NCBI GenBank assembly: GCA_950022655.1
Contig: OX465581.1
Location: 105,197,125-105,261,124, forward strand
DNA length: 64,000 bases
Direction: 5' to 3'
DNA from: Alentia gelatinosa
Taxonomy: Eukaryota; Annelida; Polychaeta; Phyllodocida; Polynoidae
The notes under the pieces are model-generated. The model was not told where the DNA came from. It searched no databases and worked only from the letters and a program-made list of their open reading frames with translations. Position 1 is the first letter of the stretch. Each line of letters begins with the position of its first letter. This document shows positions 32,989-43,079 of the stretch, in pieces. Made by a program: the position numbers and the translations under genes.

Positions 32989-33578
32989 TCAAGGAAAAGT
33001 CGGCGACAAACTCAAAAACAGCGGGCAGGGGGAAAGGGTTGAAAAGGGGGTGGTAAATCTCAAGGAAACCCGTGCACACCTTGAGATATTGTATCGGAAA
33101 AATATCGCAAGGGGGGTTTTGCATCGACTTTTCCCATAAAAAAGGAAAAAGTCGCAAAGTTTGCGATACCCTTTAGGATCAGGTGGTTTCATCGAACTAG
33201 ACCCCTCTTTAGTTTTTCTGATGTAACAGTATTTGGGCATACTATTGTTGGCAGTTTGAAGGGCTTGTCTCCTCTCACCTCTGAGACTCTCTTCATATTG
33301 TAGCAAAGTCTTAGTGTCCTTTCCAACCACAATCAAACGATCCGGGTGGTCAGGATCAGAGTTTCAGAGATGACAGGTTTCCTCTTTTCCAAGGAAATGC
33401 TTGCACCCATCTCAGATAAAACAATATTCCTTTTCTTTGTAAAACAATGAGTAAATTGGGTCTCGTTCACACCAATAAACAGTGGCTCAAATATCCCTAA
33501 ACTCCCCAGCCAGATTGCACAAATGATGTCCTTGGAACCATGTTTTCTCTGAGACAGCAAATTGTACATGAAAAGCAC
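32989..33578 (-). pseudogene. Unrecognised protein fragment, frameshifted
   Basis: Two abutting minus-strand frames look like one interrupted protein. The upstream frame (33578-33333) includes CAIWLGSLGIFEPLFIGVNE and TKKRNIVLSEMGASISLEKR. The downstream frame (from about 33365 to 32989) includes DPDHPDRLIVVGKDTKTLLQ and YEESLRGERRQALQTANNSM. Both have globular-protein composition, and the frames exchange near 33340, suggesting an indel or a missed intron. The last ~45 residues of the second frame look less coding-like. No family is recognised; it may be a host retro-pseudogene or an unfamiliar element. Confidence 0.35.
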
Positions 33579-33949
33579 AATATTTCCACATTTTTCTTGA
33601 GCCTAAATGACATCCCTGGAATGCAATTTAGTGAACAAACCACAGATTTTGGAGGCTGACCTGCTTCTGTATTCCCACTAGAATTTGCATCAGGGGAAAC
33701 ACGAGAGACACATGTTTTCCCTTTCTTTATGATTTATTTACTTAATCTTCTTATCACCGAGAAAGGGTTAAGACCCCCATCAGCAAGTCCTTTGAGATAT
33801 TCATTATTTTCACTAAATCATTCTTTAGATCAATTTTATTCGTGGTTAGGATTCAAAATGAAAGCCTAAAGGATTGTGAGTGATTTTTTGCAAATATTGC
33901 CATTTTAGCGCTCAGCTGAGGTCAGGGTTGCAATACAGCATTGGTGTCC

Positions 33950-34170
33950 CGTTACCATGCCACTGTTCTAATCGCGTTACCATTCTTACCCTGATTTCCA
34001 CTTTACTGTTATAACCGCGTTACATCCTAACCCTGTTAACGCATTACCGCATTAGTGTTGCCATGGTAACATTACCGCGTTACCGTTCTAACTCCGTTAC
34101 TACGTTACTGGTCTAATAGTATTACTATTCTAACCCTGCTTACCATATACCGATACCGCATTAAAGCCAT
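33950..34170. repeat. GTTACCGCGTTACC/TTCTAACC minisatellite, short block 1
   Basis: Degenerate units such as CGCGTTACCATTCTTACCC and ATTACCGCATTAG repeat about every 12-28 bases. The same motif builds the 46.07-48.01 kb array and the block at 34918-35030. Confidence 0.8.
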
Positions 34171-34339
34171 ATCGGACAATTTGCCTTCCAAATTAAAACC
34201 CATATCAATATCCTGAAAATTGAATATGATGATCTCCTAGTGTTGTAGAATCCTACGTCTCCTGCGCAGTCTCCTAGAACTTCTCACAGATTTCCTGCGT
34301 AAATCAGTCAAATGCAAAGTGGTTTAATATACCTATTGC

Positions 34340-34482
34340 GTTTGGTCAAACTCGATGATATGTTATATTTCACCCATTGGATATTTGGATAAGTCAAAGC
34401 AACTGGTTTTAATCGATAATTGTCGGTATTTGAAAATCACCAGGTGGCGTCACTGTGTATGGTATGATATGCCTTTAACATT
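34340..34482 (+). repeat. Interspersed ~140 bp repeat, copy 2
   Basis: Second copy of the repeat at 9270-9412, ending at the same GATATGCCTTTAA boundary, eight bases before the fold-back element at 34491. Confidence 0.7.
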
Positions 34483-34490
34483 TCATTAAG

Positions 34491-34636
34491 CAGAACTGTC
34501 TTTAGAAACATATTTTGAACCACTACGCCACGAGTTTGGATGCGTAGTAATCGTCACGAGGCATAGCCGAGTGATGGTACGGAGCATCCAAACGAGTGAG
34601 CGTAGTGGTTCAAAATATGTTTCGAAAGCGGTTCTG
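34491..34636. mobile_element. Fold-back element, ~45 bp arms
   Basis: CAGAACTGTCTTTAGAAACA... TATTTTGAACCACTACGC faces GCGTAGTGGTTCAAAATATG ...TTTCGAAAGCGGTTCTG. The arms continue inward with GTTTGGATGC/GCATCCAAAC, leaving a loop of about 50 bp. Non-coding. Confidence 0.85.
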
Positions 34637-34917
34637 TTTTTATCTCACCCCCAACACGGACCTTACAGTCGATTTTAAGCAATAATATAATCATGTATTG
34701 AATTGTTCAAACAATAGCGTCGGAACTATTGTTGCTGCAGCTGCGGTTCAAACAATGGCGCCAGAACTATTTTCTTTTCCGCGACGTTCATTGGTCGCAC
34801 CATACATAGATTCTCCGCCACTGCAATGGCAGAGAATTGACACTCTACGTAGGTGAGCGTGGCGTATTTTATTTCAACGTTAACTCAATGGCACAACCTG
34901 TACCAGGGGTGGGATAA

Positions 34918-35030
34918 ACCCCGTTACTGCATTACCATTCTAACCGCATTACATCCTAACCCTGTTAACGCATAACCGCATTAGCATTGCCATGGTGACG
35001 TTACCGCAGTACTGTTCTAACACTGTAGAA
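34918..35030. repeat. GTTACCGCATTACC minisatellite, short block 2
   Basis: Same unit and orientation as 33950-34170. The two blocks bracket the repeat and fold-back insertion at 34340-34636 and may once have been continuous. Confidence 0.8.
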
Positions 35031-35264
35031 CGTTTGAAGCTGATCCACCAAGATGCACCAATACCCAGTAAACACAAATACTTAAGGGAGAATTTACGTA
35101 AATATTTACGTAGAAAGAACATAGAAATGTTAAGGTTTACGTACGTCTGTAGAACGTTTGGTAGTTTTACGCAAATTCATGTAGTTTAACTAATTTATCA
35201 GTTCAGAAACCTAAATCATTTTGATCTATGTAAATATATCGACAGGTATATGGTAGGTAATTCT

Positions 35265-35409
35265 ATTTATCTCACCCCAATATTTTTTCTCCATAGACTT
35301 AACATTGGGAACTCGTATCTAACGCCCATTAGATATTTAGGAAAAATATCCAATGGGGGATTATGTCGCACATTATAGCCCATTAATCCATGTTAAGGGT
35401 GAGATAAAT
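35265..35409. mobile_element. Small element with ATTTATCTCACCC terminal inverted repeats
   Basis: ATTTATCTCACCC at 35265-35277 is repeated in inverted form (GGGTGAGATAAAT) at 35397-35409. Internal matches (CTTAACATTGG/CCATGTTAAG; CCCATTAGATATTT/AAATATCCAATGGG) extend the hairpin. A TTTTTATCTCACCCCC word at 34637-34652 suggests another end of the same family. Confidence 0.7.
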
Positions 35410-35412
35410 TCA

Positions 35413-35554
35413 GAAACCCATTCGAGTTTAGTGTCAGAGCTCGATCCCATCTCGTTTGAATCACTATGTAATTCACGCGGCTTCGCCTTGTGAATTACTA
35501 CATGATTCAAACTCGATGGGATACGAGCTCAGACCCTAAACTCTCATAGGTTTC
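35413..35554. mobile_element. Fold-back element with GAAACC...GGTTTC termini
   Basis: Almost the entire 142 bp is a hairpin: GAAACCCATTCGAGTTTAGT, GAGCTCGATCCCATCTCGTT and TTGAATCA...GTAATTCAC are mirrored on the right around a CGGCTTCGCC loop. A diverged, shorter copy lies at 37295-37412. Confidence 0.85.
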
Positions 35555-35559
35555 CTTTA

Positions 35560-36080
35560 TAGTATTTCAGAAATCTACATCATTATAAGAATATATGGTC
35601 GATTCTCACGAAAGTGGTGCAATTCATGAAAAAATCAAGTTCAATGTATCCTATCAGTCAATGTTTCATTCAAAAGTAGCCAAATTGTAGTTTTTAAGGT
35701 AAATTTTTGTCACTAATCTCAAATAGGGACAAAGTTACAGGCAAGTGAATTAAAAAACACAAGCACCTGTCATTCTACGAAACGACACCATAAAACACTA
35801 TTTTTTAGGTGAATTAATATATTAGAGTAGCAAATTTGTGTCTTCCTTAAAGATTTTGTATAGAACAAAAAATTCCAAGGGAAAATTAGTATTTCAGATG
35901 CTGTTTCGATATTTTTTCAGGTTCTGGTTAATATTTTTCATAGTATCTCCGGCCTATATTCAACTAATGTTAATCAAAACTGGCCCAAGCTTGCAGTTGT
36001 AAGGAATATTTATATAATAATTGTAAATAGGATAGTGATTTATACCATCTAAAATCAAAGAAAAAAAGGAAATCATATAA
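35560..36080. other. Intergenic, no gene recognised
   Basis: AT-rich. CATTCTACGAAACGAC at about 35773-35788 is the inverse of the GTCGTTTCGTAGAATGAC words at 36.1-36.5 kb, so this may hold the opposite end of that repeat. Confidence 0.5.
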
Positions 36081-36084
36081 TATC

Positions 36085-36640
36085 CTCTGGAGAATGAAGC
36101 TATACGACCGTTTTGTAGAATGACAGTCGTTTCGTAGAATGATATAAACAAATGTAGCTGGTGTACAGCTATACATTTCACCTAGTCAAGTTGTATATGT
36201 GTACAAATATTGTTATTAAGTAACTGCTAATCCTCCTCAAGGGAATCAAAGTGTTTTATTTATATAAATCATAGCTGTAAATTTCACTTTGTACTCTTTT
36301 TCTAACAATCAACCCCAGAAGCATCCACAAACACAGGGTGTTATGTACATTTCTTAATATTCTCTGAAAAGTGAATCCTCTGCTTCAAAAGAAGTTACGT
36401 GGCCGTTTTGTAGAATGACAGTCGTTTCGTAGAATGACAGTCGTTTCGTAGAATGACAAAAACGTGTGTAGTTCGTTTACAGCTGTACAAGTCACCCAGT
36501 CAAGTTGTATATGTACAAATATAGTTATTTAATAACTACTAATCCTCTCCTAGCAAATGAAAGTGCTTTTTCCTGTAAATGATAGCAGTAGATTTCATTT
36601 AACACTCATTTTCTATCAATCTAAAGGTATTATCACTGTC
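36085..36640. repeat. ~310-bp tandem repeat with CGTTTCGTAGAATGACAGT words
   Basis: Two successive units share GTGGCCGTTTTGTAGAATGA-type text, then a ...CAAGTTGTATATGTACAAATAT segment, then AACTACTAATCCTC and CAAATGAAAGTG blocks. The short GTAGAATGACAGTCGTTTC word itself repeats two or three times in each unit. A third, partial unit occurs at 38180-38440. Confidence 0.75.
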
Positions 36641-36879
36641 ATTTTTTGTGTAATTTTTCGTTCCCTTAATTACAGCTCCTGAGGGTGTAGTAGGCCTAAT
36701 ATGAGTTGGATAGATTTTTACTATCACCGTCATTGCCAATTTAACCCCAAAAAAGTGAAAGTTTCTACTTTTTTCCCACTACAGAAGTATTTACATACTT
36801 AAATAGAACGTCCTGACCATGCTGTACAAGTCACAGAACGAGATGCTAATTCACGGTTTGTACGGACCTAGGCGTTTAC

Positions 36880-38150
36880 GTTTAAGTCATTCAGTATTGG
36901 TCATTCAGTATTTATCAGAATTTATTTGTCAGTCAGTATTAGTCAGTCGGTATTGGTCAGTCAGTATTGATCTGTCAGTATCGATGAGTCTGTATTAGTC
37001 AGTTGGTATTGGTCAATCTGTATTGGTCAGTCTGTATCAGTAATTCAGTATTGATCAGTTGGTATTGGTCAGTCCGAATTAGTCAGTTAGTATCAGTCAG
37101 TCAGCATTTGTCAGTTGATATTGGCCAGTCAGTATTGGTAGGTCAGTGTGAGTCAATATTAGTCAGTCGAAATCAGTCAGTTGAGTTCAGTCAGTTGGTA
37201 TCGATCAGCTAGTATGAGTCAGTCGGTGTAGGTCTTTCAGTTTAAGTCAGTATGTACTGATTAGTTGGTATTTGTCAGGAAGTATCACAGCTAGTATCCC
37301 ATAGAGTTTGAATGGTGTAATAATTCACAAGGTGAAGCCACATGAATTATGTAGTGATTCCAATGAGATGGGATTGAGGTCATATCATAAACTTGGATAG
37401 GTTTCTGAATTTATGTCACCAATTACACTGACTAATTGGCTGACATTCGTGAGATAATAAGTATAAGTCTTTCAGTATTGGTCAGTCGGTATTGGTCTGT
37501 CAGTATTGGTAGTGGGGATCAGTCCGTCAGGATTGGTCAGTCAGGATCAGTCAATTGGGTTTGGTCAGTTGGTATTGGTCAGTCAGTACCAGTCAGTTGG
37601 TATTGGTCTGTCTGTATTGGTAGTTGGGATCAGTCTGTCAGGATTGGTCAGTCAGAACCAGTTAATTATGTTTAGTCAGTTGGTATTGGTCAGTCAGTAC
37701 CAGTATTGGTCATTTGGTATTGGTCTGTCTTTATCAGTCAGTTAATATTGGTCAGTTAATATTGGTCAATGAGTGTGAGTATTGGTGGTTGGTATTGGTT
37801 AGTCAGGATTGGTCAGTTAGTCTGTATTAGCCAGTTAATATTGGTTAGTCAGAATCGATCAGTTGGTTTTGGTCAGTTGGTATTGATCAGTCAGTATAAG
37901 TTAGTTTAGATTGATTGACCAGTATTGGTCAATCAGTGTGAGTCAGTCTGTATTGGTCAGTGGGTGTTGGTTAGTCAGTTTCGGTCAGTCAATATTAGGT
38001 CAGTCAGTCAGTATGTGTCTGTTAGTATTAGCCAATCGGTATTTGTCAGTCAGTATTTATCTGTCAGTATTAGTCAAGATTAGTGAGTCAGTATTGGTCA
38101 GCCAGTGATTATCAGAATGTACTAGTCATTCAGTATTGGCAGTCTCTATC
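36880..38150. repeat. GTCAGTATTGGTCAGT minisatellite array
   Basis: About 1.2 kb of degenerate tandem GGTCAGTCAGTATTGGTCAG units (basic word about 10-20 bp), interrupted at 37295-37412 by a fold-back element. Higher-order copies are visible: the block near 37480-37600 recurs at about 37600-37730 with few changes. The Val/Ser-rich open frames (37003-37212, 37436-37675, 37506-37745) are by-products of the repeat. Confidence 0.93.
37295..37412. mobile_element. Diverged copy of the 35.4 kb fold-back element
   Basis: TAGTATCCCATAGAGTTTGAAT ... AATTCACAAGGTGAAGCCACATGAATTATGTAGTGATTCCAATG is an inverted, mutated version of 35413-35554, including the ...AACTTGGATAGGTTTC end. It interrupts the GTCAGTATTG array. 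Confidence 0.6.
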
Positions 38151-38179
38151 GGTCCATCTAATACATTGTACACTGCACA

Positions 38180-38440
38180 GCAAATAATTTGGTTTTTTCT
38201 TTGTTTATTCATCTCATAGTTTGTCACAGATTAGCAACTGTGCTTCTATTATAGAAAACCTTCATGCTTTATAATCTATAAATGATAGCAATTTTCACTT
38301 TTTGACTCTTATTCTATCCATCCAAATGTACTCTATTAGTGCCTATTTTACAAAGAAAAGTGAAAGGTTTTTTTGAAAAATGAATCCCCGACCTCAAAGT
38401 AACAAGTTAAGTGGCCGTTTCGTAGAATGAATATAATACA
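38180..38440. repeat. Third partial unit of the ~310-bp repeat
   Basis: Matches 36240-36420 in TCATAGCTGTAAATTTCACT-like text, ...AAAAGTGAA, AATGAATCCCCGACCTCAAA and AAGTGGCCGTTTCGTAGAATGA. The minisatellite array separates it from the first two units. Confidence 0.6.
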
Positions 38441-38444
38441 GGTA

Positions 38445-39045
38445 GATATCACTACCACTATCATTTTTCCCCACTGTGGAAAAAACTAGACTGACGTTAA
38501 CGTGAAAACCACACACCTGAAGAAAGGTGTGGTCCCACCCAACTGCCAAAAGTATCTGAATTAGGAAAACTGCAGTGACAATAATAGCCAATTATAGCCT
38601 GAATGAGATTAATTATAATTAAAACTGCTGGTTTGGTAAATTTGGTAAATAAACCAACTTTACAGGACATACCCTCCCCAAGAAGTATAACAAATTGACA
38701 GAAAATACTGTCATGCCATCTAGTGAATTCATGCACTTAAACAGGAATTCATGCACATAAACGTAAATTTATGTGAATAAATGTAATATCAATTATAGTA
38801 ATTTACGTAAAGTTACCTAAATTTAGCATAAGTTCTACACACGTAAGTAAACCTTAACATTTGTACAATTTTTTTATGTAGGAACCTGCGAGCCACGTAG
38901 ATTTACGTCTTGTGTTTGTAAACTGGGTGGAGGGTTATATATATATGCCCCTTTCACACTCTGTGAGTATGCATACCTCGGTACGCTCAATCTCAAGCGA
39001 AGAACACGAAGTACCGCTAGTATACCCTCTAATCGCAAAGTGTGG
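38445..39045. other. Intergenic, no gene recognised
   Basis: Contains several ACGTAAATTTACG-like words (38755-38830; also at 35090-35130) in both orientations. No gene recognised. Confidence 0.5.
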
Positions 39046-39047
39046 AT

Positions 39048-39764
39048 CAGGGGCGTCAGAACATTTTGAAAGTGGGAGGGGGGAGGGCGAACTGAAAAAT
39101 TGCCAACTTTATTCTTGGTATGAAGTCAGACTTTGACATGGGTCTGTTCCGCTCGATTTACCGTAAATCTGGAAAAAAAAGTCTGTGAAAAGTCAGGTCT
39201 TAGCCTTCATTACACACAGAAAAGTCAGACTTTGACATTTTTCCACGGTGAAAGTCAGGGGTTAGCCATCATTGCATGCTAAAAAAATCAGACTTTGACA
39301 TTTTTCCACTGCGAAAAGTCAGGGCTTAGCCATCATTGCATGCTAAAGAGTCAGACTTTGACATTTTTCCACTGTGAAAAGTCAGGGCTTATGTATCATT
39401 GCATGCTAAAGAGTCAGACTTTGACATTTTTCCACGGTAAAAAGTCAGGGCTTAGCCATCATTGCATGCTAAGTTGTCAGACTTTAACATTTTTCTGTGT
39501 TGGAAAGTCAAGGCCTAGCCATTGATACATACTAAAAAGTCAGACTTTGACACTTTACCACAGTGAAAGGTCAAGGCTAAACCATAGTTGCATGATTTAG
39601 AAATTTTTCGATGGTGAAAGATCAAGACAGTTTTTACACTTGATTGAGTTAGATTTGAAGGTGCTGACTATTTTGGGGCTGGCAAAAAAGTGTGTGTGTG
39701 TGGGGGGGGGGGGGGGGGGGGGGGGGCGGCCACCCCCTCCCCCCCCCCCATTCTGACGCCACTG
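39048..39764. mobile_element. hAT-like non-autonomous element with 63-bp internal repeats, copy 2
   Basis: Termini CAGGGGCGTCAGAAC and GTTCTGACGCCACTG-like (CCATTCTGACGCCACTG) are inverted repeats and both are followed inward by a G-rich strand (GGGAGGGGGGAGGG at left; a C-rich run at right). The interior 39165-39620 is a tandem array: CAGACTTTGACATTTTTCCA starts at 39226, 39289, 39352, 39415, 39478 and 39541, an exact 63-bp period. A 25-G tract at 39702-39726 faces the C-rich stretch at 39731-39749. CAG tips and the GGCGTCAGA motif are typical of hAT elements. No transposase and no clear 8-bp duplication. Confidence 0.75.
39702..39726. repeat. Poly-G tract (25 G) preceded by (TG)n
   Basis: Lies inside the right end of the hAT-like element, preceded by a TGTGTGTGTG run and followed by CGGCCACCCCCTCCCCCCCC, so it can form a tight G:C hairpin. 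Confidence 0.95.
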
Positions 39765-39769
39765 TAATA

Positions 39770-40600
39770 GGACCAAAAATGTTACAATATCGCAAGAAAA
39801 ATTTTAACATATCTGCAGTGAAAGTCGAAGGCGACTTTTTCACTTTTGGAGCGGGAAAAGTGACCGGCAAATTTCCCTCAGCGGGGGGTGAAAGATGAAA
39901 GAAGGGTATGCCGTGGAAATCTGTGGGCTCTAATAGATTTGAGGTGGTACACTTGAGTTTAAATCGACTCCCGTTCCTTCGTCTTAATACCCAATCCATG
40001 GATAGCCACTGAAATCTTATTTCTTGAGAAGCATCTGAACTTCTTCAGTTGAACACATCTCCGACGGCTGCCGGGATCTACAGGTAGGACCGTGGTATTT
40101 ATAACCAGTCGGTGGCAGAATACATGAACCCTCATCTTCTCCCCTGGGTCGAACCCCGGGTACTACATGCCTTTGTGACCTGCTGGGTTTGACCTAGATC
40201 TTGTGCTTCTGTGCCTGTGGTGACTGAACTAGGACATGACCATGGGTAGCGAGGGATTTTCCTTCATCGGGTTTCCATTGGCAGTCTTATGACATGATAG
40301 AGTATGATTGCGCAGGAATGATTATCCTTATAATCACTGTGTTTCAAATGTTTGTCCCATTTTTTAACCCCCCCCCCCCCCACACACACACACTTGTCAT
40401 GTTTTGTCATGCTTGGTCATGGAGACTTTAAGAACACCCCTCCCCCCTGCTATATGACATCATTTATGAAAGGCCCCCATGAACCCTCTGAAAGGCACTG
40501 GTTTTTCCTGCATTCCTGGTAATGAAGGGCACTAGCAGTGTGCAAGTCACTGACATAACTTCAATGCAACTCTAGAATTCATTTGCCCATGGGTTACTAG
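39770..40600. other. Intergenic, no gene recognised
   Basis: A 14-base C run with CACACACACAC follows at 40368-40391. The TTGTCATGTTTTGTCATGC word after it recurs inverted at about 42548-42565. GGTCGAACCCC at about 40148 is a B-box-like word on the minus strand, without an A box. No coding similarity. Confidence 0.45.
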
Positions 40601-40604
40601 GATG

Positions 40605-41024
40605 ACATTTTTCAATTGGATAATCTTTGTAGAGCCTACAACGATGCTTTGAGAATTCTTTGGATACTCGTTGAGTGTCGGACACTCAGATACTCTGCTT
40701 ATAATTTTGGGAAAGGCAGCATGGTGCCAAAATTATCACTTCAATATCGGCGTGCCAATTCTTGGACATTGGTAAGGTGCATAGGGTCATCGTCTTTAAT
40801 AGTGTTTGAGAGGAGAGCCCTGCTGACCATGACAAATTACTGCAGACTGAACTGCCTCATTGACCCACTGGTGCATATTCGGACCCTACAAAAGCAGGTG
40901 TAGACTTGGCAACTGGTGTAGACTTGGCAAGATAGATAAAACTCAAACCTTTCAATTGTCGTTTTCTCTTTTATTCTATTCCACGTTTGTTCATCAATGA
41001 TGAACACCCCATCTGTTCCTAATT
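40605..41024 (+). repeat. Interspersed repeat copy 3 with conserved short ORF
   Basis: Inverted relative to the copy at 29790-30269, ending GTTCATCAATGATGAAC... TTCCTAAT, the family's terminus. The plus-strand frame 40616-40903 reads LCRAYNDALRILWILVECRT, then later RRALLTMTNYCRLNCLIDPL and HIRTLQKQV. The first block resembles the xAYNDALRxLxGLP segment near the C-terminus of CR1/L2/RTE-type proteins. Amino-acid similarity to the 29.9 kb copy (RRGQLTMTDHYKLKYL...WTLQKQL) is kept although DNA has diverged, which favours former coding function. Confidence 0.55.
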
Positions 41025-41029
41025 TCTTT

Positions 41030-42830
41030 CACAGGAATTGCACCAATACCCATCAAGCTGGAAATCAAACACTGACAAAGACTGTCACAACCTATTGACT
41101 GGCGGGACACCCATATCACTCTATCACTTGGCAAGGTTGGTTTTTCTATGTCTACTGATACTTGCAGTGGCTGTGGTAAGCGATCATCAAGGTCCCACTT
41201 TTAGTCAGCTGTTTTAAAGTCTGTGCCCATGAAAATACTAGGGAACAAAATTGATGACGAAGTGGTGTAGAATTACAAAACAAGCAGCAGATAGAATTCC
41301 GTCGTATGGATGGACAAGCGCAGAATGCTTAGATGTTTGGGAAACGAAATGAGGCCCTGAATCGATTAGGGCAGATTTTATCTCACACCTCCAACCTTTA
41401 GGTCTACCATGCCGTCACTTAAGAGCCTTTACATGAAAAAGCTGGTGGTTCTCCACTACCGGATGAGTTGGCTCCTACATGGTCTGCCCTCCCTTGACCT
41501 ATCTTCCCTGTATTCTGGGGCGACAGAAAGTAGTCCGTAGTGAGTAGGAACTAAGGCCTGGCCTTTTTTCCCCTTCTGTTTTGGCCTGTCCTCTGACTTA
41601 GTGCAACACATTTCAAAATGGCCAGTGCCCCCTACCCTTCCGACAAGTTTTGTCACGGGCTGGACACGGCTCATCCTGTGCAAATTGGTCCTTCCTGTTA
41701 CAGTTTAAACACCTTTTATCCCTGTAGCCACCACCTTTGGTATATATCCTGATTCGGTGCCCGAAACTGATTATCTTGGTTTAATCTAGTGTTTATCCAC
41801 TGACTCGACGCCATGGCATCTATTAGTTTATGCTAGTAAAACTCTTATCTTCTTTACGGCTTCAGTTTTGTTTTTTTGGAAGAGGTTATCTGTGCCTCCT
41901 TGGTTAAGCTGTTCCATATGCTGCTGTTTGTTTTCCGGAATTTCTGTGTCTTATATTTCATTATCGTTATGTTGGCTTTCATACTGGTCAGTCTTCGAAA
42001 CCCTTCCTGTTTTCCCCTTTTTTGTCCATAATTTGTCAATCACATACAGTCCCTGATGATACCCATGAACAAAGTTAAACTCCTCTCCCTGGTTATTGTG
42101 CATTTTTCGAGTAATTCCCGATCACTTATAAATATTCCCTCACAGAATCCTTCTTTCCCTAATGAAATACTCAGCGCTCTAAAATGCCTTTATCTAGTTG
42201 GGTATTTTTGGTTATTCTTCACATATTACGGTTAAGAAGAGGTATATGTTTGGCTGAAAGTTGATCGAAAGGAAGTACCATGCTTTGTCCAAGCTTGCTT
42301 TGTGTTCTACATATGCCCTTTGTACTGAAGGGGACAAGGAAAAGGTCTAGCTGGAAGTTGTCAGCGGCAAATTCCCCACAGTCCATTGTCTAGACCGATG
42401 CCAATGTGTGGGAGAGAAAGGCTGCCAGCTTTCTGGACCCATTTCACAAGGGAAAAGGGTGGTAGGTCTTGGACATGGGCTTTTCAGTCGGGGGGTGGGG
42501 GTGAGGGGCTCTGTACATGAACGGATTTATTGAGAGGGGTAAATGGTTGCATGACAAAACATGACAACGGGGGAAGGAGGGTGGTAAACGCAGCATGACG
42601 TCATATGTAGACGGCCCCCAATCAGTATTACCTGCCTTCACTGTCTGCAGATCAGACACTTACATCTGCATTGACCGTAATTGATTGTGTGTTTCCTTCT
42701 TGAACCATCTCACGTTGGACGTCTGTGCGACACACTAACGGGTCAATGGAAACTCCACCATCCCGAGCATTGGTCCAAGGCAACTGTGGAGCGAGAGAAA
42801 TTCGTAGGGTATCTGTACAATATTCTATAG
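41030..42830. other. Intergenic, no gene recognised
   Basis: Short frames only (41456-41683 minus, 41868-42056 plus). 42480-42610 is purine-rich and carries GCATGACAAAACATGACAAC, the inverse of the word near 40391; both are near G/C runs and could be ends of a decayed ~2.2 kb element. Confidence 0.4.
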
Positions 42831-42839
42831 AGATCTACC

Positions 42840-43070
42840 TTGATACAAGTCTCTAGACTGTCCACCCATAAGGTGACTGCAGACCAACGTTGCTCATTCG
42901 AAGCTGTGCTTACTGGTAAACAAGTCAAGACTTCCACTTATATCAAGGAAGAAATTGGTTTAAATCCAGATGCTAAAATCAATATCATCATCCAACCTTC
43001 ATTTGATGATAACAGTTCACATGAAGGTCGCCTTCTTATTCTTCTGTCGGCCTATCCTGATACCAACTGA
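42840..43070 (+). CDS. Unrecognised exon-like ORF
   Basis: The frame ending at the TGATAA at 43068-43073 reads RCSFEAVLTGKQVKTSTYIK, EEIGLNPDAKINIIIQPSFD and DNSSHEGRLLILLSAYPDTN, with well-balanced globular composition and no low-complexity runs. A possible splice acceptor CTGCAG precedes at 42874-42879, so it could be a terminal exon. No family is recognised, and no adjacent exon was found upstream, so it may equally be a pseudogene piece. Confidence 0.35.
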   Translation: MIQVSRLSTHKVTADQRCSFEAVLTGKQVKTSTYIKEEIGLNPDAKINIIIQPSFDDNSSHEGRLLILLSAYPDTN

Positions 43071-43079
43071 TAATGAAGA

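Noticed and set aside
36900..38108. Val/Ser-rich repetitive ORFs
   Set aside because: By-products of the GTCAGTATTG minisatellite; open frames arise in several frames because the unit contains no stop.
40130..40170. Minus-strand GGTTCGACCCAGG resembling a tRNA T-loop/B box
   Set aside because: No A box at the proper distance and no cloverleaf could be drawn.
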